DNA from: Rhypophila decipiens
Taxonomy: Eukaryota > Ascomycota > Sordariomycetes > Sordariales > Naviculisporaceae
Assembly: GCA_033297075.1 (NCBI GenBank)
Contig: MU858217.1
Span: 1 to 64,000 of the forward strand
Direction: 5' to 3'
DNA: 64,000 nucleotides
The notes beneath the pieces are model-generated. The model did not search any database. It was not told the origin of the DNA and saw only the letters and a program-made list of their open reading frames with translations. The translations under genes and the position numbers were made by a program. This document shows positions 1 to 11,529 of the stretch, in pieces. Position 1 is the first letter of the stretch; the number at the start of each line of letters is the position of its first letter.

Positions 1-638
1 ATACTGTGTGTTGTATACAGCCTCCGGACAGTTGTATATAACACACGTTATTCCAAGGTTAGTTCGACCTGGAATTCCAGATTTCTTTTGTAATAATTAT
101 TTGTCAAGATCTCGCCGCACGGTCAATCTCTCCTCTCAAGCTCCAATCTGCAATGACAGAAAAGATATGTCGCAGGCTTTCCATTCACAGTCTGTAACGA
201 ACATTGGCTTGTCTTTATGAAGGTCATCCTTAGCAAGGGGAGCTCAGCTTATGCATAGAGTCGAAGTACAGATAGGGAGGTCCAGACATGAACGGATTTA
301 AAAGGAACGTCTCAATGAATCCTCTTCTTCACCCTTTAAGCTTTGTGATCTTGGTTTTGGTTTCCATCCATCCACCTTGAAGATAACAAAGATCGCGGTA
401 AGAGCTTTCAATGGAACATCACAGCAAACGTCATTATTCATCTTTCACAGCCACTTGACGTTTTATCGCAATTCTCGCTACCGCCTTCCGCAGAAGCAAG
501 TCTGGCTTGTATTTACTCTTTTCCTGGCCCTTGAAAACAGGCCCTTGGCGCGTTTATGACAAGAAGGTTGCAAGCACTAGGATGAAGAAATGGCGCACTT
601 GGATTTGTTCTCTCCGCCAGCGCCGTACCATGTGGAGG
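1..638. other. Gene-free stretch left of array 1
   Basis: No reading frame here looks like protein and no RNA family is recognised. The open frames are short, lack splice signals and have no recognisable motif. It may hold the 3' end and downstream flank of the minus-strand array that begins at about 639. Confidence 0.4.
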
Positions 639-3600
639 CTGCGAAAGGTTAGTCAAGGTCCAAAGATGACGAAAATCAACTAAAGTAAGAAGAGGGGGTA
701 CTTAGCTTGTTTTCCATCCGCCCCTCCGCCGGTCGTGAGGAGTCTGGGAGTTGTCAGCAACTGCTTTGCGATGAGACAGAACGCGTTCAAAAGAAAGAGG
801 TGACTCATCTTGTTTCTGCTCGCCCACTCCACTGCAGCAGGGAGCAATCTGGGTTGTTAGCAAAATGTTTCTGATGAAGATGGACAAGGAAATGAAGATC
901 CGGAATACTTAGCTTCTTGTTGTCTGCCCCACACCACGACTGCTTGAGGATGATGATGGAAGAAGCACGGTCAGAGAATCAAGAAGATGGATGAACATGA
1001 TGGATGGGTTAGAGTTGAAACGGAATGGAAAACTTAACTGGCTCTCAGTCAGGGGATATCGAGCTGAACGGTTACCTTGACCTGTGAAAAGAAAGAAGTT
1101 AGTAACAGTGTCCATCACGCGACCTACCTCGAATGCCCGTCCACCCTCCCAGGGCGAGATCACCGCGAACCTGTCAAGACACAAGAATCAGTAATGGTTC
1201 CATGACAAGGACCTACCTTCGTGCCCGCCCACCCTCCAAGGTGCTCGGTTGTTCGGTCGATCTCTCGATTTGTGAGCCGGTCGTCGATCGCTCGGAAGCT
1301 AGATCTTGATCGTGCGAAGCCGGACCGTCGCCGTCTCGCCAAGATTGGGGTATCGAAGAAGCTTTGCCAACCACCACCCGGCCAGTTTGGTTACTAACCT
1401 CCACAGCTTGGACGGAAACCTGTGTTGAAAGACAAAAGTCAGTGAATTTCTCGCTCTGAAGACCTACCTCCATTTCCACCCACCCACCAGGGCGAGATTA
1501 CCGGAACCTGCAGAACACCAAGAGTCAGTATTGTCCTTTCAAAGGGGGCGACTTACCTCATTGCCCGCCCACCCTCCAAGGTGTGCGTTCTTCGCCGGAC
1601 CTGCAAGAAAGAAAAGTTAGCTTGGCTGCTCTTGACAAGACCTACCTTCATGCCCGCCCACCCTCCAAGGTGCTCGGTTGTTGTTTTTCTTGTCGCCATC
1701 GTCTTGGCGTTCGATGTGGCACACTCTGGAGCTCGAGGATTTCAGGCTGGATGTCTGGTGGTTCTCGCCGTGGGTGTCGCGGGGTTCGTTCGGAAAAGAG
1801 GTACGATATCGATATCGGCATTGCTCGCAGCTTGAAGATGTGGTCCCGCCATCCACCCGCACAGTGCATACCTGTGCGCCACAGTTGTCAAGCTGGATCG
1901 CGACCTGTTCAAGTCAATCAGTATCTGATCAAGGTCCCGGCAAGAGCCAGGATATGGAGAATGATGACGAAAGGAAACGAGAAACTTAGCTTGTTGCCCT
2001 CACGGGCAAGTGTGATCTCCACTGGCCGACCCTGCGCGAAGTTATCATGTTCGAGATGATTGGATTAAAAGCTCACTCACCTTCATGTTGCCATCCACCC
2101 ACCCGGGCGAGATCACCGGACCCTGTGGAACACAAAGAGTCAGCATTTGTCCGTTCAAGGGGAGCGGCTTACCTTCATGCCCGCCCACCCTTCCAAGAGT
2201 GCTCGGTATTGTGCTGTCGACAAGGTCGAAGTGTTGGAATCGGTTCGGAGGATGATGAGGAGCTGAACGGAAAAGAAAGAAAAGAAAACTGTGGTCCCGC
2301 CAACCACCCGGAGATCTGCATGCTTCTCTCCGCCACAGTTTTTGTAAGCTGGATCGCGACCTGCTCGAGTGTCGTTAGTATCTGATCAATGCCTGCTGAC
2401 TAGCAAAACGTGCCAGCCAAGCCAAGAAGAAAGGAGCGAAAGATGAAATGAAAAGGGGATACTCAGCTGATTGCCATGACGGCATTTGGGCCTCTTGGCT
2501 AAGACGAAGAGAAGTCAACATGCCTCAAAGGGGGGGCAGGAGGGACTCACCTTGATATGCCAACCACCCTCCCAGGGTGTGATCACCGACCGACCTGGAA
2601 AAGAAGAAGTTAGCCATATTGTTCACATAATGACTTACCTTGTTGCCCGCCCACCCTCCCAGAGGGCGTGCTTCGCCGACCGACCTGGATAAAAAGGATA
2701 AGTTAGCGATATTGTCTAGAAAACGACCTACCTTCTTGCCCGCCCACCCTCCCAGAGAGCGTGATTCGCCGGTCGATCTGCAGAAAAAAGAAGTTAGCCA
2801 TATTGTCTAGACAAGCACTTACCTTCTTGCCCGCCCACCCTCCAAGAAGGCGTGCTGCCGATCGACTCGACCTGCAAAAGAGAAAGGTTAGCGAAGCTAT
2901 CCAGAGAAGGACCTATCTTTCTGCCCGCCCACCCTCCAAGAGTGCTCGGTATGAATGCCATGTTGGCAAAGGCTGCCAGTGTCAAGAAGCCGTAAAAGTC
3001 GAGGCCAGCTTGAGCCAAAGTCGAGCATGGCATGGCCAAGCAAGGCAAAGAAAAACTGTGGTCCCACCAACCACCCGGACATTGCATGCTCTGTCCGCCA
3101 CAGTTTTTGGAGCTGGATCGCGACCTGTTACAGTGTTGTTAGAATTTGGTCCAAAGGCCGGTGCCTGACCCGAAGGCCGGCGCCAGCAAAAAAAGGGGGG
3201 GAGGGTAGACTTAGCTTGTTTGCCCAAGGGGCGAGACGCTCGCCTCTCCGCCGTGGCTGTGTGCAGTTATCGAGTTCATTGACACATGGCAAAAGCAAAC
3301 GCAAACAAAAGAAAGGGGCACTCACACACGAACTGCTTCCTCCCGCCCGCCCGCAGTTCGTGATGGTGCTTGTGGTTGTGATCGATTTGGTGTTTGAGGA
3401 TCGGTCGTCTGGGAAGGCTGCACGTGACACGAGTTAGCAAGGCTCGATACGAAGATGTCAAGAACTGGGGCAGTGAATATTACCAGAACCGAGTCGATTT
3501 CAGAACTGGAGCTCGCGCTCAAGTCAAAACCATGCGCCACAAAGGGCATATCCCAGCCCATAGGGTGAGATCAAGATGGTCGAGGTTCGAGGTTCGAGAT

Positions 3601-4504
3601 GAGGAAAAGGACTGTGGTCCCACCAACCACCCGCTGAGTACAAACCTCAGCGGCACAGTTGTCAAGCTGGATATCTGTTTCACTGCGTCAGTGAGGGGGG
3701 AAGGGCAGTACTTACCTGGGCTGTACCCTCCCAACCGCCCATGTACAGCCCGTTTGTGTTGGTGCTGGTTGTTGGATATGGAGTCGAAGTATGCGGGGCT
3801 AGGGAACCCAGGAGGCATGGAAAAGACGAACATCGGTCGCCAAAAGGATGTCGAGAGGGATCGCGATGAGGATTCGCAGAGCAAACTGTGGTCCCGCCAA
3901 CCACCCGGACAGTGCATACCTGTCCGCCATAGTTTTTGGAGCTGGATCTCCGGCCTGAAAAGTGTTTTCAGAATCTGGTTCAAGGTTCAAAGTGAGAACA
4001 GGGGAGGCTTAGCTGATTGGCCTATTGAGCGTCACTCCAAGGGCTGGCTAGATCAGGCACAGCTGTCAGACTTCATCGAGACAAGGGTAAGGGCGACACT
4101 CACCTGCAGGAAAGGGTGCATGGGGAGATCAAGCGCAGATATCAGCGTTCAAGACAAAGAGGGACAGGAATGGACTTACCTGATTTGACCCACCCACCCA
4201 CCAAAATGGGAGAGACATGTAAAAAGAAAAGAAGAGGAAAAAAGGCTTGATGACTGTGGTCCCGCCAACCACCCGCTGACTACATGCCTCAGCGCCACAG
4301 TTGTCAAGCTGGATCTCTGGCCTGAAACGTGTTTTTAGTATCCGGTCAAAAAGCTTCATAGCGACAAACACAAGGAACAAAGGAGAGACTTAGCTTGTTG
4401 GCCCATGGGGCATCGCTGTCGGCTCGAGGCCGGCCTAGATGAAGCGCAGTTATCATCATTCTGAATGGCGGGACCCAGATTGCGGGATCTAAGGCAATAC
4501 TTAC
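639..4504 (-). ncRNA. Array 1: multi-microexon transcript of unknown function
   Basis: Read on the minus strand, this is a regular chain of fungal introns and very short exons. Introns with GT donors, an RCTRAC-like branch point and an AG acceptor can be drawn at 1082-1127, 1171-1216, 1420-1467, 1508-1556, 1601-1645, 2032-2080, 2123-2172, 2499-2550, 2595-2638, 2685-2731, 2778-2822, 3257-3325, 3418-3483, 3675-3715, 4048-4103, 4104-4179 and 4435-4504. Short exons of 32-49 nt (for example 2551-2594, 2639-2684, 2732-2777, 2823-2871) resemble one another and most end in a G-rich block followed by AAG and the donor. Longer exons (142-259 nt) carry a hairpin module. Exon lengths are not multiples of three and vary, so the repeated block rotates through all frames; stops appear when exons are joined, although several in a row can stay open. 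This favours a non-coding or very loosely constrained product. No family is recognised. The splice structure is well supported; the function is unknown. Confidence 0.6.
1839..4301. repeat. Nested hairpin modules of array 1 (type B)
   Basis: Six copies lie at 1839-1883, 2287-2340, 3051-3108, 3611-3659, 3883-3935 and 4253-4301. Each has an outer stem ACTGTGG/CCACAGT (some longer, one with a wobble), a nearly constant single-stranded block like TCCCGCCAACCACCC, and an inner stem closing a 7-10 nt loop. The inner stems differ between copies but stay paired: GCACAG/CTGTGC, GGAGA/TCTCC, GGACA/TGTCC, GCTGAG/CTCAGC, GGACAG/CTGTCC and GCTGA/TCAGC. Two related hairpins use entirely different outer stems: 3328-3361 (ACGAACTGC/GCAGTTCGT) and 3718-3751 (GGGCTGTAC/GTACAGCCC). 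All sit in the longer exons of array 1. Confidence 0.8.
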
Positions 4505-5960
4505 CTCGAACCGTACCCGCCCAGCCACCCATGTACAGCTTGATGAAGTGTTCAAGTGCGCCCAGACAAGGCTGGACAACCACCACGACCGACAGTTCTG
4601 ACGAAGACGCGAATCAAGAGGATAATAATGACGTCGATATGGATGATGATGATATTGATAGGTATGATGAAAAAGATGCTTGTTGTTGATCATAATGTGT
4701 GATGGTGTCGAAGAAGAAAAGAAAAGTGGAAAGGAAAGGACAGCTTTTGTGCGCAGATTTGAGGAAGAGAAATTCGTGTGTGTGTGTGTGAAGAAACTAG
4801 AAGAGGACAGGAGGCTAGGGCTAGTCATTTGCCCTCTTCCAAATATGAAACACGAACCCGAGAGCTCGGAGGTAGGGCTAGGGGCGCACGACGCGTCGAG
4901 GGCTGCCTGCCCGACGCGAAAGACACGGAAATGGCGCACAGTTGAAGAAATGAAACCAAAGGGGAAGGGAAAATGACGTGGAAAATGCAGACTATGGACG
5001 ATCTGGGAATAGAAACGAGGGAAAACAGTTCAGAGAAGGAATTTGGGGGGGCATCTGATAAGGGTACAAGACCCAAACCTGGTATTTGCTCTACGCAGCC
5101 TAAGGAACAAGGCAAGGGTAGCTGTGAAGCCTCAAGCCATGTATACGCATCTGCGACTGTAATGTTGTGGGTTTTTGAGAGAGGAAAACAAAGGCGGAAA
5201 GTGGAAAAAGAACGAGGCTGGGGAGATCAGGTACGAAGGAAAAATGACTTGGCCGGGTGAAGCGACCGTCAATGTGGCCACTCAAGTCCAGGAAGCGATG
5301 AGGAGCGGGGAAATGAGGACGACCTACCTGTTTGTAGATTCATCTTAGCATGATGATGCTGTTGTTGGTGATGTTGTTGTTGTCCTTATCCGAGGAAGGG
5401 AAGTCAAGGCAGTGACTGTGAAGAGGATCGTGTCGTGATTTGAGAATGTTGGTGAGGTGGCGTGGAAGAAGGAGAGAAGGGTACGTTGCTTAGAAGATTG
5501 GCCGAGCTGAAGGAAAAGAATAAGCACACAGGCGAAGTGGGTCCTGAAACGACAAGGATCATGGCCAGGGATTCGAAGACGAGAATGACCACGTTTTAAA
5601 GAATTGACTGGTCTGGAATACGTACCCTTTGGCTTTCATGCCCTCGTGGTGTCCTTGTTAGCGTCTGGTGTCGATCAAGTTGTTGATGTTGTCATGGCAT
5701 AGCTAATATTGATTCTTGACGGTAAGCTAGAAAGCAAGATTAGTACGAGCTGTCTTGTTGGCCTTGAAAAGTGAAGTTGGAATAGATATGCGATAAAGAG
5801 GGTGGTTTCTGGAGGGAAAGTTGTTCGCATGCGAGACGAGGAATATCGAGAAAGGCACTAGTGCCAGACCAAACAGCAGATTTCGAAATCCCCGGGCTGC
5901 CTGGTAGAAGATAGGGAAGGAGCGAGGGTCTGAAAGGCGCACCCGGGATCAAAAGCTAGC
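4505..5960 (-). other. Probable 5' part of the array 1 transcript
   Basis: The last acceptor of array 1 joins sequence at 4505 and above. Further minus-strand splice-like signals occur at about 5322-5327 (GTAGGT), 5621-5626 (GTACGT) and an AG acceptor near 5728, so the transcript probably starts around 5.7-6.0 kb. The plus-strand frames at 4465-4976 are acidic and low-complexity with no recognisable motif, and are probably chance frames. No promoter element could be fixed. Confidence 0.3.
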
Positions 5961-7968
5961 CATATCACTTATGGCTGGCCGGCTTGTGACGAAATGAAGG
6001 TAGCAAAATACTTTTTTTCCTAGGCAGACCACCTTTTGGGAAAAGGCTGGCGCCGGAAAGTCAGTGGAGAGGCATGCCGTGGGTGATTAATGACCTCATT
6101 AGACGTGTTTCCCGGCCGCAAGGACTTTCTTCACGGCTGTTGAGGGGGCCCTAGCGCCTGGGGTTTGGACTGAGAGGGGGTGGCAGCTTGGCTGGTCCAG
6201 CCAACTCCTGACCGGGGTCGTGAGGGTGGGGTACCTGTAGGATGTAGGACGGGTTCTTGGCTGGCTAAGACATACTGAGCATAGGCATACGAGTCTTTCC
6301 AATCTATTGTTCAATTTGAAAATCCTTACTCGGCATTCAACGCATCGTTCTCGCCCTCTACCGTTTCAAAGGCTTCCTCCCGCCAGTCAGATCATCGCCA
6401 GTTTGCGACCAAGTGCCATTAACAAGAAGCCGACAGCTTCCGGCGCCTCAAATCTAGTCGTCTTAATCACAAAGGTTATGTTTGTCTTACTAAGTTTAAA
6501 TCCCCGTCCGCGAAACCGTATACTTGTCCGGTTCCTCTGCTAACTCGAGGCGCAACATCAAAGATATCTAGTACTTACCAGAGGGTCCCTCTTTAGAAGC
6601 ACTCATTCGGCCTGCCTACATGGCATCATCAGGGCATGACTGAACCGCGACCAGACCGCTAAATGACGTTGGTCACAGCAATTTCCATGCCGAGGCTGAC
6701 CCGAGTTTAAGCAGAGCGTCCAAGGGCCTTGACGGCAGCTTGGAATTCTGAGGTTATGACCGAGTCTTGCAGAACCTTTTCAAGTTCCAGCTTGACAAGC
6801 TTATACAAGAACAAGAATAGAAGAATGCGAGTGAGCATGTCCCATTCTTTAATGGAACTTGCGCTAACTGAGGACAAGAATAGAGTCCACGACTTGAATC
6901 TGTTTATCCGACGCCGACAGCCACTCTACGCGCTCGAATCGATATATATAAATAACGAAAGAGGTACGGACAAGAGATGGACATACACAAAGGGTACCGA
7001 AAGGCCGAGGCTGAAGATGAATGCGACAGGGCCGAGGGTACAATTGCCAAAGCATAGGATACATCATCGATGATCGTGGGTCATGTCAGGCTTTTCATTG
7101 CAAGCGGCTACAATCAGCCTTTGTCTATGTTAGACACTTCCATTCTCCCCCTTTTCCTTGTTTATCCTCCTTTCGTTGGCGTCTCCACTAGTTGTCTGGG
7201 GCAAACAGCGGCTGGGATAGGTAAAGACAAAGGAGCGGAAGGAGCAAGGCTGCGCTATTCCTATTCGGGAAGTGTGTTGACTTATCCACCCACATGCTTT
7301 TCAGGGGCGCCCCGCCCGGGATGGAAAACGGCCAATCTCAATGGGTCAGGGGAGGTTGCAGAACATCCACTGCCACGGAAAGCCCGAGATTTGGTAATAC
7401 TTGAGAAATAGCCCGTGTCTCTGTTATTTGTATAAAACGGGGAACTAGAAATATGGCGTTGTTATGATTTGAACATGTAGCAGCCTTCTGCACGCGAATC
7501 AGGTTTGATTCCTCGGCTCCTCTATCTCGGAAAGCCGGTTGGGTAAATGCTCGAAATTGTGTTGTGTATAACATCAAGTTCGTGCCTCAGTTTATCTGTG
7601 GGCATGAATAAATTGATTCGTCTATGGAATCTATCTGACTGACTGGGGCCAACGTTCACAGTTAATCTTCACACACCGATTGGTTTATGTCTCATATATC
7701 AATACCATCTCGTTTGGTTGCTTTGCTACAGAAAAGTCTCCGGATGGCGGCAGCAGCACATGGTCTGCCCCATGCAAGATAGGCGAAATCTAGCTTGGTG
7801 GTGTTATTAGGCGTCTAGCCCACAGTGGTTCCGGAAGCTTTGAAGCCAATAGTGTATGTTCCTGTTTTCAGGACATACGTCCTCTTTGAAGCTAGAATTG
7901 GGTTGCCCACAGGTGCTGAGTAGGCCAGAGTCAGCACCCAGTTCCTGCCTCGAAGAAGAAGTAATCTG
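5961..7968. other. Gene-free stretch
   Basis: No convincing protein gene. A tRNA-like 3' half occurs at 7439-7523 but does not fold as a functional tRNA. Several 60-110 codon frames lie on both strands without splice signals, motifs or a plausible composition. Confidence 0.4.
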
Positions 7969-8195
7969 AAGTAAATCTTGTGTGTTTATGCTTTTGCAGG
8001 CCCATGCGGCAATCCTCAATTTAAAAAATCCACAGTCAGACACAGCACATAGTCCACGAGTCCGCAGAGCAAAGAAGAATTATTATTAAGTAAGTCTTGT
8101 GTGCTTTATGCTGTCGCAAGCCCACGCGGCAATCCTCAATTGAAATTCCACAGTCAGACATAGTACCATAGTCCACGAGTCCTCAGAGACAGAAG
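7969..8195. repeat. Local direct duplication, two copies of about 107 bp
   Basis: The segments 7969-8076 and 8089-8195 are diverged copies. Shared landmarks in the same order are a TCTTGTGTG start, GCGGCAATCCTCAATT, CCACAGTCAGACA, and AGTCCACGAGTCC before CAGAG. They are separated by about a dozen bases. No gene is recognised in or across the copies. Confidence 0.85.
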
Positions 8196-11100
8196 ATGTA
8201 TATCCTTGTCTTGTGAACATCATTGTAGGTGACATAGATCTTTTCAACCATCTTGACTAGGTTGCAGGTCGTGATTACAGTAGGGGGCGCAAAGACGTTT
8301 TTGATGATAAAGATAGTGACAATAAGAGGGTGCAGGCCTGCAGGGCGGGTGTCCCTTTGAGAGCCTTGAGACCAATGGCCTCGCTGTCGCAACTTGGCCC
8401 ATTTCCGGACATGGGAACCTCCAATGCACAACTCGCGGCCAGAAGAGAACTCCAGCGCTGAGGACAATGCTCTGGACGGCTCTATCCCAGATTTACTCGT
8501 TCTCCCTTCAGTTCCGTGGCACGGCAAGCGAATGTTGCAGGGAAGCGGTACTCTTCGGGTGGCAGCCAGTACGGCTCGCTGAGGTTGACGATTTCTCAAG
8601 AGACCCAGGTGGTTGGTTGTTGTAGAGATTTGTTCTCTGCCGATCTTTCACTATTGTCCGCTTGCGGCATTTGCGATTGCGGTCTCGGCAGGCATATATA
8701 AAGTTCAGCTCCGTCGCCAGGGCGAGGGACGAGCATGAGGGCAACAGCGGCAAAGAGGCAAATTGCAGCCGTTATCCGCGCCGGGCTGCTCCGCCATCTC
8801 AAGCCACGCGGGAATGTGCGTCTTGGGATGCGGATGACTCTTTCCAGGTTGCCATTGTTCCTCAAACAGTCTCGCGGCCATTCGGTCTTGACGGCGTCCG
8901 GTTGTTGGTTCGCAAGCTCGTCACCGTTCAGTAATCATGGGCATCACGGGGTTCTCTGTCGCGAGTCATACCAAACCGAGTGGGCTCGTGGTGAGAAAGA
9001 GATGATGGTCATGGTGGAATGATCTGTCGAGAAGGTGTGGTAGGCATCGCGCTGTAAAATTGAACTTGTGTCAGGCTATTATTGAAAATCCAGTGACAGA
9101 ATGCCTGGCTGCTTGCCTCACAGCAATAAAACCGAGGTTTTGTAGTCCCCTGGCTCGCCCGGGTTGGTAGATCTTTCGCTGCTGGAATCTGTGATCAGCC
9201 GTCGCTCCAGGAAAGGCTCCAATCGCCAATGGGGATGGACAAATGCCTACCCAACTGTACCTCATAGCAGCGTTGAGAATTAGGCCGTTGATGCTTTGAA
9301 AGCCATGCTGGAGAATCAGAGTCCGCCGTCAAGGCGAACCAATTGGCTGCTCCTGGAACAGCGCATCTGGAAGAAGGTCAATGCCGGCCACGGATAAACG
9401 ACCCCAGTGAATCACATAATAAAGAAATGGGGAACATGGTAGTAAAACGATGTGACAATGGAATGAGATGAGCAATGGAAATGTCCGGTTGGAATAAGCG
9501 GATGGTAAATGCGTGTTTTTATTTGACTTGGAAATAGTTTGCAAGAAATCAAAAGGCCGTTGTAAAATTTATTTACCCACAGACCCGGTGTGGGAACGCC
9601 AGCAGCCAAGAAGAGCGGGACATTGGTTACAGCCGAGGCAGGGGCGGGGCAGTAAGTTTCATTGGTCAGGGGGAAGAGGTCGACTGCCAGACTGATGAGT
9701 CGATGTACAGAGAAGTTAAGCTATGTACTTGTTCAGAGTACAACCTGGGACCTTCAAATGTCCCCGGAGTTAAGATAAAATCCAGGGGAAGGGACGCAGA
9801 TAAGAGGCCCTGATCATTCTTCCTTGCGCATGAGAGGAATTTGCCGGAAGGGGATTCAAAGTCATCCTTTCGTTGGGATAGATCACCTCGGGCATGAGGC
9901 AAGTCAATCCCACCCCGCCAGATGGAATGTCTGTTCACAGGTGGTATATTATTGAAATGTTCCTCGCCAACGTAGTTTCGCGTTTGCCTGTGAACGTGAT
10001 TTGTCACAGCAAGTGCAATGTCTCCTCTCATCCGGACATACAGGTACCTAGTTACCCAGCAGACACCAACACAAAAGTGAAGAACGGCTACCTGACCCGG
10101 TCGCTCTTCCCTGTACCCGTGCAGTCAAGCTGATGTCGAGTTCTTGCACGGTTGGGGGCCCCACCACTTTGGACTCGGGAATGAAACTCGGCAATCAAGC
10201 CACAAGTCCAGACCAGAACTAGAATCCCTAGGTCCGAAGCTTGAGGTCCAACTCGCCAGGTCCCTGTCCATCCCGGCCGCTAGCTGACCCATACAGACAG
10301 GCTCACTTTCTTTTTTCCGCCGATACTATCTATCTCCCCCATGCCTCGAAATATATCTCAGGAGCTTGATTCGCCTTTCAATCTGAGCCACAAGGCGTAG
10401 CTAGGTACGTGTTTCAATCGCGACCAAATCCCTTCCAAGTTAGCTGGCCCACAGTTCTGATTTTCAGTGCACAGTTTGCGATTCACCAGGCAGATATCGA
10501 AACACTTTGATATGGAGTTCAAAGCCCGGTCGGCCATTCAAACCCATTGGCAATCACAGCCTCCAAGCAAGTAGATCTCAAGGTGCCCTCGTCATCGATA
10601 ACGCCCAATGCCCAGAAGTCGACGAAACCGCATCCATCAAACACCGTTTCCCTTTCGCGATGCCCTTGGCACCTCCACAGTCTTGTACGCACGACTCCTT
10701 CAACTTTACAAGTGAGACATGTCTGTCCCCAAGGATAGACCTCAGCCTCGGTCGGCTGCGAAGATGATTCCTCCGAATCCCTTATCAATTGCGACCCTGG
10801 GACTATTTTGCGACAATATGGACACGGTGTACACACTCACACTGTCACACAAGTCACGCGCCCCAGAGGCTCGAGCCGTACATCGTTCAGCCTTTCCTCT
10901 TGGCGCTTATTACGGATGCCGCGAAGGATATCCTCGGCGCCCCCCTGGGCAGAAACCTGGAAAGATATACCGCCGACCAGTCCCGTAGCAGAGCCTTCGG
11001 CCGAAATCGTCCATCAAATTGTCGCATCACTGGCTCCAGGATCTTTTGAGCTTCACGACCTTGCCGTCTCGGTAGGGAACAAAAGGCGGCCGGGAACCTC

Positions 11101-11280
11101 AACCAACAATACGCCACCCAGCAGTAGTGGGACAGGATGGCACCGGGGCGGATGATAGCAAGCGTCCTGATCCAACTATATCCAAACACGAGCGATCCAC
11201 TAACATGATATCAAGTTATATGGGCAAGAAGCCCCTGCTCGGCGGATTCCACCACACACCTGACTAGGAAGAGCACACAG
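8196..11280. other. Gene-poor stretch with possible coding relics
   Basis: No complete gene is recognised. On the minus strand, 8596-8865 has a hydrophobic segment (residues about 30-45) that could be a signal peptide. A separate protein-like stretch around 8500-8590 includes PYWLPPEEYRFP, but a stop codon follows and I cannot join the two. Frames at 10507-10836 on both strands match nothing I know. The pieces could be decayed genes or chance. Confidence 0.3.
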
Positions 11281-11455
11281 CGCGCCGAAGAGCACTCGTC
11301 AGCCATCGTCGCCTGCTCGTACCTCTTCGTCGCTACTTTCGCAACCACATGGGGTCCCGTCTCCTGGACCTACCCCTCTAAAATCTTCCCCAGCAAGGTG
11401 CGCGCCAAGACCGTGTCTCTCTCCACCGCATCCAACTGGTTCTTCCGGGGTGAGA
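11281..11455 (+). pseudogene. Fragment of an MFS sugar transporter
   Basis: About 57 codons read as the sugar-porter stretch before the last transmembrane helices: SAIVACSYLFVATF, TTWGPVSWTYPSKIFP, then KVRAKTVSLSTASNWFF. This fits the conserved motif (GPVxWxYPxEIFPxxVRAKGxxLxTxxNW) of fungal hexose transporters. The usual glutamate of the PxEIFP box is lysine here. There is no start codon, and neither the first ten helices nor the last two are next to it; the frame runs into unrelated sequence and stops at 11527. This is a truncated relic, not a working gene. Confidence 0.8.
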
Positions 11456-11529
11456 GCCGACCAGCTCCGAAAACTGGCAGGCGTGAAAAAGGTGGTAAAG
11501 TTGTCGAGTCGAAGTGCTCCGACGATTGA

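Noticed and set aside
1213..1479. Protein-coding reading of array 1 (frames containing GGWAG or EGGRA)
   Set aside because: These frames read through introns. Joined exons keep a frame only for short stretches and the repeat rotates through all three phases. Low stop density is expected from G-rich DNA.
2645..2931. CRISPR-like regular spacing of the CCCGCCCACCCTCC repeats
   Set aside because: The spacers are introns with branch points and acceptors, the repeats are imperfect, and this is a fungal nuclear genome.
7439..7523. tRNA-like sequence: TTCTGCACGCGAA resembling an anticodon arm, GGTTTGATTCC resembling a T arm, GGCTCCTC resembling an acceptor end
   Set aside because: The T stem does not pair, the D arm is absent and the acceptor stem has a mismatch. 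At best a tRNA relic; chance is not excluded.
10789..11049. Possible RTA1-like segment (LEPYIVQPFLLALI)
   Set aside because: Only about ten residues look similar and the rest of the frame has no helices of that family.
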